A stretch of DNA of 64,000 nt, taken from NCBI RefSeq assembly GCF_964019385.1, contig NC_088650.1:33204305-33268304 (forward strand), written 5' to 3'. Under the pieces are notes generated by a model. That model was not told where the DNA came from and made no database searches. It was given only the letters and a program-made list of their open reading frames with translations. Positions within the stretch are counted from its first letter, which is position 1; every line of letters begins with the position of its first letter. The DNA is from Sycon ciliatum (taxonomy: Eukaryota; Porifera; Calcarea; Leucosolenida; Sycettidae). The position numbers were made by a program, and so were the translations under genes. This document shows, piece after piece, positions 11,120 to 23,500 of the stretch.

Positions 11120-11450
11120 ACGTAACACAGACAGATACACACACACACACAGACACACACACACACACAGACACACACACACACACACACACACATACAC
11201 ACACACACATACACACACAGACACACACAGACACACACAGACACACACACACACATAATTATAATACAAGTCAAGTACACGGAGCAATGGACAAACAGAC
11301 CGTCACACAAGGATGTATCGACAGACACACAGACAGATGGACACATGGACGGACAGACACACAGATAGACAGAGACACACAGATAGACAGAGACACACAG
11401 ATAGACAGATGGACAGACACACAGACAGACAACAAGTACTCACATACTAT
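11120..11450. repeat. CA and CAGA microsatellites
   Basis: A CA-rich tract (11120-11265) and a second ACAGACAGA tract (11320-11440) with units such as 'CAGATAGACAGAGACA'. Both lie upstream of the ankyrin gene start. Confidence 0.9.
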
Positions 11451-11646
11451 GACATACACAATGATCCAAACAAGATTGATCTCACGTGTCAATACTAATT
11501 GTATCTACGCTGGTGCGTACGCACACACGTACACAATCATTATGACGTCATACCCAATGCCATATTTTAGAGTGAAACAACCTTTGACCCCACATCCACG
11601 CACATGCAGCCACGTCAGTCAGTGACTGTGTCAGTAGCTGAAAAGG

Positions 11647-12352
11647 GTGAAGACGATCAATGAACAACATCACGGGGACATCTTCACAACACACTGCAAC
11701 ACAATGCAATTTACCAGTCTCAGCAAAACCACAGAAACCACAGACAAATGTTACACCTCATTACTACAACTGCCTACGACAACTATCGACGAAAGAATAC
11801 TGCTCTCCACCTCAAACAACACCAACTCTGTATCGTTGACAACCATGCAAGAAGAAAACGCCAGCTCGAAGAAAGGTACGTCCTCCACACAAAACGAATG
11901 GAATAGTTTCAACTTCAACTTGACAAGCACGAACAGTAACAACAGCAAACGGTTGATATTTGAACCATCTCCATCGTCGATCGCAACTAGAAATACCTAT
12001 TCATCATCCTGCTTGTCAGGTCTACCTTCGTTACAAAGAACTGAAAAGTACTTCGTCTACAAGACTCGGGTCAATCAGTAGGTCCCTGAATGACCGTCGC
12101 GGTGTGACACGGGACAAAGACAAAGATGGAGACCAACGACACGACACTACTAACGAAAATATGGGAAGTAAACAAAAAGAAAGAGATGGAGTGCCACCAT
12201 TTGTTACTTACATTCCTTGTTCGAGTAACGTTGATGACATTGAAAACGATCTGCCTTTCTCTACTTTCTCACCAAGTGTAGGAAACATGATGAACTTCTC
12301 TTGTCTATTGAGAGTTCCGAACATGGTCTATTCTAACTTGCCATACGGATAA
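11647..12352 (+). other. Unrecognised ORFs, Ser/Thr/Asn-rich
   Basis: Two overlapping plus-strand frames: 11647-12081 (144 codons, rich in S, T and N) and 11960-12352 (130 codons, ending in VPPFVTYIPCSSNVDD-like sequence). The second resembles loosely the 'PFV.TY.P' segment upstream of reverse transcriptase in some Penelope-like and related elements, but the match is weak. No introns, promoter or domain could be supported. It may be retroelement debris or chance. Confidence 0.25.
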
Positions 12353-12542
12353 AGTCACCGTTGAACTTCTCATAGACGAACACGACTACAAGTGGCGAGT
12401 CTAAAGGGAAGAGCTGAAGAAAGTCTTCCTTGAACGTTGTCTTCAAGTAGCAGTGAAGAGTAAAGAAGAACCGTGGCGTGGAAGTCCGTAGGGCCGTGTC
12501 CACAGCTGCTTGACCGGATGGTGCAGCAAAGAAGTAACTCAC
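12333..12542 (-). other. Unrecognised minus-strand ORF
   Basis: A frame of about 69 codons with protein-like composition, including TFKEDFLQLFPLDSPL and FVYEKFNGDFIRM, ending in a stop. It has the same strand as both host genes. Plausible as a terminal exon of an undetected gene, but no domain is recognised and the frame's start is not bounded by a clear acceptor. Confidence 0.25.
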
Positions 12543-12552
12543 TGTTTGAACT

Positions 12553-13410
12553 TTGGACTTTGACCTACAGGTTATGAACCGCTACCAAACGATCCACAGC
12601 TGGATAGCCAGAACGATAACTTTAGGGGTCGCACTTGGGATCATGATCGGCTCTCGACATCGCGGCCATCTTGCTTTTGACTGTGTGCGTGACGCGTGCT
12701 CTTTTGGATCACGTGTGTGGTTCTCAATGCATTGTTTGCATACACAAACTGTACAAGCACTACAAAGCTACGATCGAGAGCTGCAGATTTCTGTGAACAG
12801 AGTTTCTTCTTCACTGACACCGTTCTTGTTTTGACACGGCGATGTTCTCTTTCCCCGTTCTCCTTTCAAAATAGACTTCCATTTAGTTGTAAGTGACAAC
12901 AGCAAACTTACTGGTAAGTGGAAGTCTAATGCTTGCGTGCAAGTATTCCCGCTTTGAATTCGCGTGTCAATACTCAGAACAATGACCGTGGGAATCATGC
13001 GAGTGGAATATTTCTCAGGAAGAAGACGTTCTGTTTGCAAAGTTGCTTCGATCCGCAAGGAGTATTCCAGCAACGAGTACACCTGCTACGGAAAGCGATC
13101 CTATCGGGACTTACTGACGGTATGGTTTCCTTGTTTTATGTCACTCGTATCGGTACTTTTCGTACTGCACGGACTGCACTTGTATGATACATGTGACACA
13201 AACATCACAATCGCACGGTGTCGGCTTGAGTTGGTCTTGGAGTCTTCATGGTCCAGCAACGCGGCATTGCCGAGTTGGAGAAAGAAAGCAATGAATGTAC
13301 ATGAACATTGTTCCAAAACAAAGACACAGGGCATAGCGTTGCAGCAGGCAGATCATTCTGACCTCGTCCGCGCACCAAATAAACTCGAAGGCAGTCCAAG
13401 GACTTTCTGA
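12553..13410 (+). other. Unrecognised plus-strand ORFs with hydrophobic segments
   Basis: Frames at 12553-12834 (93 codons) and 12964-13410 (148 codons). The second contains a hydrophobic stretch WFPCFMSLVSVLFVLHG that could span a membrane. GT-AG-like signals exist between them, for example 'CTACAG' before 12572 and 'GTAAGT' near 12914. No family was recognised and coding status is uncertain. Confidence 0.2.
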
Positions 13411-13464
13411 CACTGTGCGATCGCGCGAGCGGCTAGCGCCGGGCCGTCAGTGCAGTCTTCAAAA

Positions 13465-13781
13465 TGTTCCTTGGCAGCCATCTCTTCTCCGATTTCTATG
13501 ATCGAGGGCTCATTTTCTTTATTAGAATCTCCTCCGTAAATCTACCGAATCAATTTTTCCTCAACGACATAGATTTACTGTCAGAATACTAGTACTGGAA
13601 AGCAGGGCGACAACGCGTACTGGAAAGCAGGGCGACAACGCTCAGAAAAAGCCCTACACACAGATTTCCCTTCTACTTGACCGATTTCAAAATTTCTTTC
13701 GATAGATGTCCGCGTACTTGGCCGTCAAAGCAGCCCTGCGATTTTCGACGCCGTAGCTAGATAAACGGCTGCCAAGGAACC
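13465..13781. mobile_element. Candidate MITE with 14-bp inverted ends
   Basis: GTTCCTTGGCAGCC on the left is matched by GGCTGCCAAGGAAC on the right, about 315 bp apart. A short tandem duplication, 'GTACTGGAAAGCAGGGCGAC' twice at about 13590-13640, lies inside. No clear target duplication was found. Confidence 0.45.
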
Positions 13782-13860
13782 CTTTACAAATCGCCCAAAT
13801 ATTGCAATATTTTGAATTAATATTAAATTTCCGTAACTTTGATTGGCTGCATGCACGACT

Positions 13861-14214
13861 AGTGGTGTGCACGGGTAGTCGGGTACCCGTGCTACCCGTG
13901 AGGGCCTCGGGTAGTCGGGTACCGAATAGTACCCGAAACGCCCTAGGTCGCAGATGACATCATGTACAGTGCACATGTACAAATAATTCACGCATGTCTA
14001 CCCAATGCGCAAGGGAAGGGGCCGGTGTGCATTGTGGTCTTACCATGGAAACATTACCCGATCGGGTACCCGTGCTACCCGTGGAGCTAAAAGCTCAGGG
14101 GGTAAAAGGGTAAAAGTCAACAAAGCTGCATCCTGTAACCTGGATGTACTACCCGGACCCGATACCCGAAGAAAATGCTACCCGACTCAGCCCTACCTAT
14201 GCACGACCCTAACG
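13861..14214. mobile_element. hAT-like MITE rich in GGGTACCCG motifs
   Basis: The left end TAGTGGTGTGCACGGG and the right end (reverse complement TAGGGTCGTGCATAGG) are similar imperfect inverted repeats of the hAT 'TAGNGNTGTGCA' kind. Internally 'CGGGTAGTCGGGTACC' and 'CGGGTACCCGTGCTACCCGT' occur several times on both strands, as subterminal repeats do. No 8-bp duplication could be confirmed. Confidence 0.4.
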
Positions 14215-14547
14215 CGCACGTGCTGCGTGCGTGATGAATCAAAAATGGCTGTGATGTCTAAGTACACAAGTGCGACCCCTGAACTTGTAACAGTGCAAGA
14301 ACAGGAGAGTGAATGGAATGATCCAGTCGCTAACGGGAGCACAATGAACCCTTTATGTCAACCAGGTCAGTGCAGTACCTGGCTGGTTTCTACCAAGCAA
14401 GTGCACACACGCTAGTTCTCAACCGTGTCACTCAGCCTGATGACCTAGCTCTGGAGTAGGCATAGTCATAGTGTGCTATATCAGTGATACTAATGCTACA
14501 TTGCAGGGGATTTTAAATAGACCTAAAACACATGATGTATTTACTTA

Positions 14548-14724
14548 CTGAGTGAATTGTCCGTTCCTTTTATAATCTTCTTCAAACGTTGGCTGAATGG
14601 ACTGACTGGAATATGTAGGTCGTTGAGAGAAGGAGAGCGTTATGCTGAACTTGTTACTCACTGAGAGAGCGTTGTAGCCACTACAGACGGGGTCAGTAGT
14701 TGATAGACAGAGTAAGAATGACTG
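14548..14724 (-). other. Candidate pair of mini-exons
   Basis: Two short segments on the minus strand are each bounded by consensus splice sites: a first segment of about 60 bp (acceptor 'CCTTTCCAG', donor 'GTGAGT') and a second of 57 bp (acceptor 'CATATTCCAG', donor 'GTAAGT'), separated by a 56-bp intron. One frame stays open across both (SVYQLLTPSVVATTLS, then QSIQPTFEEDYKRNGQF). The product is unknown. Strand and position would fit a gene upstream of the ankyrin gene. Confidence 0.3.
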
Positions 14725-15171
14725 GAAAGGATAATGCACGACTAACAAAGGTAGGTAGGGACTGTTCAAGAATACTACAGTAGAAGACGTTTACAAGAAA
14801 ATGAGAAAAGGGACGGAGACGAAAACCAACAACTAACAGTGGACCATGGTGGACTGTGCCGTGCGAAATGGACGACAGAGCGGTACGTGCCGATCCAATA
14901 TTGGCAATAACGATGTTATGTGCAGAAGCCCGCGCTAGCGAGAAAAGGGTCACTTCATCGTTGACCATGTTGACTGCGCAGTGCAGAAAAATGCACTTGA
15001 AATTTGACGGGGGGAAATAATTTCCCTTATTCATGCATGCATGAGCAGATCTGTGCTCATGCATAGTAATAATAATACTTGACTGCTACAGAGTACAAAA
15101 TTATTTATGTAGTCATGTACAATGTCAATGACTGTACAATAGTCTCGTACGGACACTCAGCAGTGGGCTCT

Positions 15172-15320
15172 ACGACACGACAGGTCACAGCGAGACAGCT
15201 CGCAGCGCGACAACTCACAGCGAGACAACTCAGAGTGTCGTCAACTCACAGTCAAGACAACTCACAACCAAGACAACTCACAGTGTCGACAACTCACAGC
15301 GAGGCAACTCACAGCGTCCT
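15172..15320 (+). repeat. Degenerate 12-15-bp tandem array (CGACAACTCACAG)
   Basis: About ten degenerate units of the form CGAGACAACTCACAG follow each other. The same array occurs in the opposite orientation at 28545-28670 (CTGTGAGTTGTCGCG). The array has no coding meaning in any constrained frame. Confidence 0.8.
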
Positions 15321-15403
15321 TATTTATGTATTGGTGGAATGAAGACCTGGTGTCTGTGGCCCAGTGTGGGGGTTGGTCCTAGTGAAAACCTACACTGTAT
15401 ATT

Positions 15404-16797
15404 ATGATTAGAATAACGCGACGTTCCCGGCATGCCGCCACTTCTCTATTTACGGAAGACGCTCTAGTTTTCGTCACGGACACGTTTGTTCGCGCTCGCG
15501 ATGCCGGACAAATTACTGGTGCTGTGCTCGTGGATATGTCCAAAGCATTTGACAAGGTCAGGCACCAAGTGCTCATTAATGATTTGTTTGAGCTTGGCAT
15601 ATCTGGCTCAGCATTAGTTTGGTTTACTGACTATTTGTCCAATCGTCGCCAAATAGTGCACATTGCTGAGAACTATAGCCCTCCTTTCCCCTGCATGTGT
15701 GGCGTTCCCCAGGGCTCTGTTCTTGGTCCGCTGCTTTTTGTACTCTATGTTCGTTCGTTCCAGTCCATTGTCTCCGAGTTTTGTGTGAAAGTTATTCAAT
15801 TTGCTGACGATATTCTATTGTATGTTTGCGGTACGCAGAAGAATGCGCTTAGCAACTCCCTGTCTGCAGCTGTCTCAGCCATTAGTACCTGGCTGTCAAA
15901 CCGGAATTTAATTCTAAATGCTCGGAAGACACAAGTGCTCTTCCTGTCTACGCCACATATTACTGACCACCAATTTGCATTCTACTGCCATGGAGTGCAG
16001 CTCAAGCAAGTGATATGTGCAAAGTACCTTGGAATACATTTGGACCAGGATCTTTCTTGGAGCACTCAAGTTGATTCTATGGTCTCCAAACTAGCCAGTA
16101 AAATTGGTATTCTGTTCCGAAATCGACACAATATTCCGTTGACTTGCCGAGAAACCTTTGTAAAGTGCCTAGTGTTGCCAGATTTTCTATATGCATCAAA
16201 TTGTTTTTCTGCTGGCCTTTCCTTAACCCAGTTAGGTAGGCTTGAACGAATGCTAAAGCGAGCTTTGCGTTCAGTGTACGATACTGGTTTTTGTAGCCCA
16301 TCAAGCCCTTTATTTGCGAGACTTGGTCTAGATCGTTTGGCAACCATGTATTGCAAGAAATTACTGTATCTGACGTGGTGCTGTTTGGAAGGCCGCTGTA
16401 GTGTCACATAAAGTCAAATGTTCGAGCGTTTAAATAATGGTCTTGCAACGCGCAGCCTTGTATCACGCACTCTTAAGTTGCCCATGCTCAGAACTGCCTT
16501 TGCCCGTCATGGCGCTTCCTTCCAATGTGCTAAGCTGTGGAATGATTTGCACCCTCTAGCTCGCTGTGTGGATAACTCCGCCCGTTTTAAGAAACTGTTA
16601 CCCCAATGCCTTGCTTTTTCACGCTAGTAATTATGACTTTCAGCTATGCAAAATGCGAACATGATCACCTATCCAATACCGGTAGTCTATTATATTAATT
16701 ATTCATATCTTTTTGCATCTTTCCCTCGAGTGGGTCTATTGTTATTAGGCAATTGTCTGTTATAGTCACCACTATAAATAAAAATCCAATCCAATTT
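15404..16797 (+). mobile_element. 5'-truncated CR1/L2-type LINE
   Basis: Encodes the C-terminal half of a non-LTR reverse transcriptase. Motif A LVDMSKAFDKVRH is near 15530, motif B GVPQGSVLGPLLF near 15705 and the catalytic FADDILLY near 15800. The thumb region LGIHLDQDLSW and the C-terminal LWNDLHPLARCVDNS follow. The main frame runs 15404-16411, where a premature stop separates it from the last 69 codons (16418-16627) in another frame. The 3' end is AATAAAAATCCAATCCAATT, a short 3' microsatellite typical of CR1/L2 elements. The endonuclease and early RT are missing, so it is a dead copy. Confidence 0.9.
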
Positions 16798-16944
16798 ACA
16801 TGGAATGCAAAGAAGAAAATAACAGAACTTTAATGGAGAAAGAAGACAACGCCTGAACAAGAAGAAGACAGTAATGAAGATAAAGTTAAAATATAAGATA
16901 AAATAAAAAATAACCTTGAAATTTCCTGTAAGAATCACATTATT

Positions 16945-17318
16945 ATATGAAATGCCAAGTTCGCAGCAACTCCTCGTAGAAACTCATCCTTCGTCCTTGT
17001 CTCAAACGACCGGAGTATGGCACGAAGTCGCTTGTCCCGATCTTCATACTTCCTACTCTTCTTCGGAGCCTCATGAGTCATGACCTGCATTTTCCCTCTC
17101 CACACACTGCTCCATCATTGCCTGCTCGACAAAAATACCATCCAGGAATTTCCAAATTGTGGGATGATGGCAGTCGTTGGTAGACGAAAACTTGCGGTGC
17201 CACCCTTCTTATGAAGTTCTTGACTGTTATTCGTTCTGCCTTCATTTTGTAGAGTGCTGTCGTGGACATTCCACAATGGAGGTGGGAAGGATGGCGTTCT
17301 GCGTTGACCATTGTGCCG
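16945..17318 (-). pseudogene. MULE/FLYWCH-like transposase gene, 3' part
   Basis: On the minus strand, fragments in different frames match the C-terminal part of MULE-type transposases: PPPLWNVHDSTLQNEGRTNN, then CHHPTIWKFLDGIFVEQAMM and RKYEDRDKRLRAILRSF. The order 'LWN', 'RTNN', 'HHP.IWKF', 'EQ' is the known signature of this C-terminal region. Frame changes between the pieces show it is a pseudogene. The BEL/Pao element at 17324-28257 separates it from its upstream part at 28258-28450, with AAGGG repeated at both junctions. Confidence 0.65.
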
Positions 17319-17323
17319 AAGGG

Positions 17324-20300
17324 TGTTACGTTCTCTTACTCTTAGTACTCCCTTGTGCCATTGTTCCAGCAGATGCTGCAGGTGTCGCTGACCTGCACAG
17401 TTTGTACGAGTACTTGTAGATTTATGCAGTGCGTGTCTACAGCTGTATTTGAATGTGTGCGTAGTGCACAGTTGCAGTTGTGCCCTAGCCTAGGCCCTGT
17501 GTCTGTGATACGTGATTTGTGGTGCGTGTTAGCTTACACGTGGGAATGCTACGCGCTTTCATGTGACCTGCGTTAAAGGGAAACTGAACGCCAAAAATAA
17601 GTATGTCTTATCCGAAGGAGAATTGGGCACTGATTCCGATGAGCTATGTCTCGAGCCGATCAGAGAAGAGGAACTGTGTCAAATTTCATAAATAACACCT
17701 CCCATATTTGGAAATTGGCCTTGATGACGTGCATACTGCTTAGCTGTCACCATGCTGTGCATGTTCAGCAGTGTAATTGAATGGAAGAAAACAATGACTT
17801 TGGTGTTTTGCAGCTCTGTTTCGTTCCCTGACGGTAACCAAATCTAGATGTAGGAATTTGTTGAGCAGGAGAGTGACACATGTCTTCCCGAAGGCTGTCC
17901 AGGCTGCAGTGGTGATGAAGAAGACACGATCATCACCCCGAGATCGATCGTAGCGAATTGGAAAACTCATGGTGAATTTGCTTCCACTCCAAGGCAATGT
18001 CGAGGTATGAAGGGTGCTTGTACTGCCTTCCAAAGTGAAGAGGAGATGAACATGGCTTTGCATAGCTGTTGTTCTATGCCAACTTACCTACTCTTGCTGG
18101 TACCGTAGTGGCATATTGCAAATTTCGTGGACGAACAACTCTAGTCACTAGTGGCTAGTGAGCAACACTAACAGGTGAGATTTTTCAATTCGACAAAAAA
18201 TGTTTTTGTTTGAGAACTGACAGTGGCGGTCATTAGACTCAGTAGGTGTCTCTCTGCTGCTTCTTTCCCTTCATCGGTAGGGTTGTGCTTGAAGTAAAAA
18301 TAAATAGAAAATGTGGAACAAAAATCTGATCAGGTAATTCGAATTTGAACTTCAAAGTATGTGTACATCAAATCACAAAAATGACTGTCAAGGTGGTGCT
18401 GTGCATTGAAAAAGACTGGGAGCTGGCAGCAATGGAAAGGGTAGAAACGAAACCAGTAATGCAGAGTATTCATAAGGTAGAGGGAGATAAAAACGGGAGA
18501 GGAGTAGTGAGCACTTCAGTTTGAAGTAGTGTCAATAGACAGCATCGTGTTGCATACGTTGTGAATATTGTGTGAATCTAATAATTGTCACGAAATTGAT
18601 ATCCAAAATTATTATCCCCTGAGTAGTATTATGGTGTTCTCCTGTGTTTACATGCAGAGCCTTGACGTTGCTGGACAAGCGACAATATAAATTACATAAA
18701 CATGTAGCTCGTGATTGTGGGATGACTGCCGTATCGCATTGCCAACGCAAACCCATCCTGTGTCAGTGCAGCCATCCAGCAACTTGAACTCCCCGGACCA
18801 GATGCCGCTGCAGCTGAACACCATGCCGATGGAAAGCCAGGAGTTGATAACGAAGCATTCTGGTCTGCACAGTACAAGGCAAAGAACAATAAATAAATTA
18901 TTATGAATTATAATGCATTGTAATCTTTCCCACACTTCTTTGTAAAAACAAACAAACAGTGCCATTATCACAACACTTGATCAAGCATCTTGATGGAGGT
19001 ATTTTCCATTGTGCTGGCTCAGCATCTGCACCAGGAAGACCATGTACACTTACACGTATCTTGTGTGTGTTCGTGCGTGTGTGTTTGTGTATCTGTATGT
19101 GCACACGTGTGTGTGGGGGGGGGGGCGCACATGTGTATGGGTAGGAATGTGTGTGTGTGGGGGGGGGGGGGGGGTACACGCACATGTGTATGGATGTGCG
19201 CGCTGCATGCGTGTGTCTGTGGGATGGGATGGGGGTGCACGCACATGTGTACATGTGTGTGTGCAATACAGCATGTCTGTATGTGTTCGTTGAACACAGG
19301 GTGTACTCCTGATTACATAAACTTCGTGATCATTGTGATTTCATGTGCTTTGAAGTTGAACTTCGCAATACATGTACTGATGCTTGATTAGATTTATGTT
19401 CCACATGTTCTATTTATTTTATTTTACTTCAAGCACTTGTATTATTCAAGCACAACCCTACCAACGAAGGGAAAGAAGCAGCAAAGACACCTACTGAGTC
19501 TAATGACTGCCACTGTCAGTTCTCAAACAAAAACATTTTTTGTCGAATTGAAAAATCTCACCTGTTAGTGTTGCTCACTAGCCACTAGTGACTAGAGTTG
19601 TTCGTCCACGAAATTTGCAATATGCCACTACGGTACCAGCAAGAGTAGGTAAGTTGGCATAGAACAACAGCTATGCAAAGCCATGTTCATCTCCTCTTCA
19701 CTTTGGAAGGCAGTACAAGCACCCTTCATACCTCGACATTGCCTTGGAGTGGAAGCAAATTCACCATGAGTTTTCCAATTCGCTACGATCGATCTCGGGG
19801 TGATGATCGTGTCTTCTTCATCACCACTGCAGCCTGGACAGCCTTCGGGAAGACATGTGTCACTCTCCTGCTCAACAGATTCCTACATCTAGATTTGGTT
19901 ACCGTCAGGGAACGAAACAGAGCTGCAAAACACCAAAGTCATTGTTTTCTTCCATTCAATTACACTGCTGAACATGCACAGCATGGTGACAGCTAAGCAG
20001 TACGCACGTCATCAAGGCCAATTTCCAAATATGGGAGGTGTTATTTATGAAATTTGACACAGTTCCTCTTCTCTGATCGGCTCGAGACATAGCTCATCGG
20101 AATCAGTGCCCAATTCCCCTTCGGATAAGCCATACTAATTTTTGGCGTTCAGTTTCCCTTTAACGCGTTACTTCCTTCTCACTGTACTTCCTTTTATGCA
20201 TGTATCGCTGGCATATGCGACACGGGCCGGCCGGGCCGGAGTGTGTATTGGTTTTGGAAGCATGTGCCTTTTGTTCTGTGAGTTGTTCATGTTCCTGGCC

Positions 20301-20502
20301 GCGTGGTAATGTTTTGGTTCTTGTTGTGTTGGACCTGAGCTCTAGATTCTACAAGTTTGTAGCTGTTGTGATTTTACTATGTTCCATGGGTCTGAATAAT
20401 TGTGTTCTCCGGAGTGGAGTAAAACTGAACTGTGATTCGATTGTGTGCGGAAACCCGGTGTTGACGAAAGTGTGTTGACCTGGGTGGTGAGGAAAAGTAA
20501 CA
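17324..20502 (+). repeat. 5' LTR of the BEL/Pao element, split by an insertion
   Basis: The LTR consists of 17324-17576 and 20160-20502, separated by the foldback element at 17577-20159 and its TTAA duplication. The undisturbed 3' LTR shows the empty site 'GCGTTAACGCG'. This gives the order: BEL/Pao insertion first, foldback insertion later. A TGGCACCTCCGACGGGA sequence just downstream (20509 on) starts with TGG and is a candidate primer-binding site. Confidence 0.93.
17577..20159. mobile_element. TTAA-flanked foldback element, copy 1
   Basis: This 2583-bp element starts AGGGAAACTGAACGCCAAAA and ends TTTTTGGCGTTCAGTTTCCCT, with TTAA at both borders. Its inverted repeats are very long, roughly 760 bp each (17577 to about 18340, about 19390 to 20159) and nearly identical. 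Each arm carries a mirror copy of a 107-codon frame (minus 17740-18063, plus 19673-19996) containing SFPIRYDRSRGDDRVFFITT. The middle has GT repeats, G-runs and minus-strand ORFs of no known family. TTAA targeting suggests a piggyBac or Kolobok relative, but no transposase was seen. Confidence 0.8.
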
Positions 20503-20559
20503 TAAACTGGCACCTCCGACGGGATCCTTTTGCCTTTCCGTGGTTGCTGAGAGTCGTCG

Positions 20560-23500
20560 CCATGAGTGAGGAGCGGCGTATCAGCCACAGATCGACGAAA
20601 GGAAAGGAACCCAAGCGATATGGATTTTCTGGAAGTGAGCGCTCGAGTACTCGTGCCAGTCCTGGGAGCACTGAACTCGTAGAATTGGAGAGAGCTCGAG
20701 TGGCCAGAAAAAGGGCAGAGGCCGAAGTGCGAGTGGCAGAAGAGATTGCTGCACTGCAGGAACAAGTTCTGCAGAGTAAGTTAGCTGTCCTGCAGAAACG
20801 GCAAGCCTTGGAGCAAGCTCGTTCCGAAGAAGAATCTGCGCACGAGTCGGCGGCAGGAGCTAGTCCGTCGCCTCGTAGAGAAATCGCTTCGGACGGGGAC
20901 GTGGTCTTCCAACGAAGTCGTGACGGCGCAAGTGCGACTCTGCGATCTTGTATGCCACCACGAGCGGAGTCGGACAGTGCAGTTACCGGTAGTAGGTTTA
21001 CGACTGATCCTCTGTTACCACTCGCGCGCACCAGTGTTAAAATGTGAATACACTGGTAGCAGGAACAGCAGCTGCTCAGCTATCGCAGAATGTCCCGGAC
21101 GTCGTTGACGGTGTGTCTGAAGAGTCAGACCACTATGTGTCATCCAGTAGCGCCTCAAGTAGTGACACTGCTGGTGACTCTACAACTACTGGAACTACAA
21201 CTAACGCCAGTAGTGGTGAAAGTGATAACAGCCACACTGATAGTAGTACTGTTAGTCACTATGGGCCTGCGTCCAGGCGTGTTGCTACACGTGCTCTGGC
21301 CAACGCAGGAGTTGCGTCCAGAGGCGGAGCTGCCTGCACTACCCAGCCAGTACATATGCAGCAGCAGCAGCAGCAGCAGCCGCCGTCACAGCAGCAACAA
21401 CAGCCGCCGTCACAGCCGCCACGGCAGCAGCAGCTGCAGCAAGTCCATGTGCTTGGTAGCGCCGTGTGTCCAATGCTGCTGGAAGCAAGTGGACAGGCCC
21501 AGCCAAGCCCCGCTGCACCGAGAAGACTGATGACTCCGAAGAAGAAAAAATCGGAAAAACAACAGAAGAACAAGGACAAAGCCGAGCAAGCAGCTTCACT
21601 GTGCAGTGCCATGACTGAGACACTCCCACTCAACCCTGGAGCAGTGCCGTTCCAACCAGCGAAGCAAACACTGTTGCCTGGACCTCAGCTGGCACTGCCT
21701 GGACACCAGATGGCATCGCCTGGATTCATGCCATGGAACTCGCCTTATGCTGTTACCAGTCACCTGAAGGCGTTAGAGCTGCCCAAGTTTGATGGGAAGG
21801 TGAAAAGCTACCTGAAGTGGCGGCAGCGTTTCCTTCGGCTGATTGACGACAGTTACGCGATGTCGGAGAACCACAAGCTTGCGCATCTGAGGGAGGCCCT
21901 TGCTGATGGTTCTGCAGAGGAGCTGATTGCTGATGTCTTGGATGGACCTGGCGCATATAAAGCAATCATGGCCGAGTTGGAACGCTGGTACGGTGGCCAA
22001 GACCGAGAGCTGAACAACCAGGAAAGAGAGCTCATGGAGTGGCCAGTCTTGACCAATGAGCGTGACGTCAGCCAGCTGAAAAAGTTCGCCATTCGGCTCC
22101 GCAATACCCTGCTTAACATGGAAGCAGTCCAGGTGCAGCCAGGCAGAGAGTTATACCTGGCGCTAACCCGGAAGATTCCTCGACGGCTCCTGGCACGCTA
22201 CTTCGATCGTTATGATGATTCCAGCTGTGACATACAGGCATTCTCGCAATTCCTAATAACACACGTCCAGAAGCAGATGCGTGTTGAGGAACGAATTGGC
22301 CTGGGAGACCGCCCACCAGTATCACTGCAGCCCAAGGAGCACCAAAACAAGAGTAATCGGCCGTTGCCCAGCAGGCAATATGGAGTCAGGGAGCGCACGT
22401 TTATCTCCAGTCCTGGGACTCCACGATCAAGCGACTCATCACAGCCTGGGCCGAAACGTAACTTGGTCGCTTCTAGCAGCCGCAGCAACTCCAGAAAAGA
22501 GCAAGCTGCCTCAGAGCAAAGACAGCATGCAGACAACAGCCATGCCTGTGGTAAGTGCGAGGGTGCACACCATATTGCAGATTGTGGCGAATTCAAGAGT
22601 CTGCCCGTGCAAAAGAGAAATGACACGATCCGGAACCTACGGCTATGCGTCAACTGCCTGGGAGATGGGCACTGGGCACGAGACTGCATGGCAGCGGTGT
22701 GCCGAGAGTGTCAAGGCAAGCATCATTTACTGCACCGTGAACGACAAGGCAGTTTTACACCATCACCACCAACGCGAAAAGAGGCTAGCCACCATGTGAA
22801 CAGCGAATCCCAGCCAGCCAATGACGACGAGGCCGGCTTGACCTCATTCATGACGATACCGGTGAGGGTCGCAAATGGAACAGTGACTGCCACAGCCAAC
22901 GTCCTTCTTGACTCTGGATCAACATGCAGCTTTGTCACAGAGAGGCTTGCACACCGACTACGGCTGCGAGGAGAGCGCAAGCCAGTGCATGTTGGTGTGC
23001 TAGGCGGTCAAGTTCTCTCAGGCGAGCGAGAGGTGGTGTCTCTGTCCCTTCATCAATATGACAGCCAGGAGATATCAGAAGTTGAGGCATATGTGCTGCC
23101 AAAGATCACAAGCGACGTGCACGTTGCTGATTGGAGCCGTCTGCGTCACCAGTGGCCACATCTAGCAGACATTGATTTCCCTGCTGCAAGCAATCAACGC
23201 GCCATCGACATCCTAATCGGGCTAAATTCAGCAGCACTGCACAGTGCACAGGAAGAACGGATTGGCAAGGCAGGTGAGCCCATTGCAAGGCGCACACCCT
23301 TGGGATGGGTCTGTTTCGGTTCAGCCATACAAGACAGCTCTGTCCAGCACACCCATCATGCCCTGGAACTAACACAGACAGGCCTCGACTCGCTTGTCCG
23401 TAACTTCTGGGACTTGGAAGCAGTCGGCATGCAACCGTCTGCTGAGAGCTACCTGTCACCTGACGAACGCCATGCTGAGGAAATGACTCGACAGCAGCTA

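Noticed and set aside
15172-15320. CRISPR-like array
   Set aside because: Units are 12-15 bp, degenerate and without unique spacers, in an animal genome. It is a tandem repeat.
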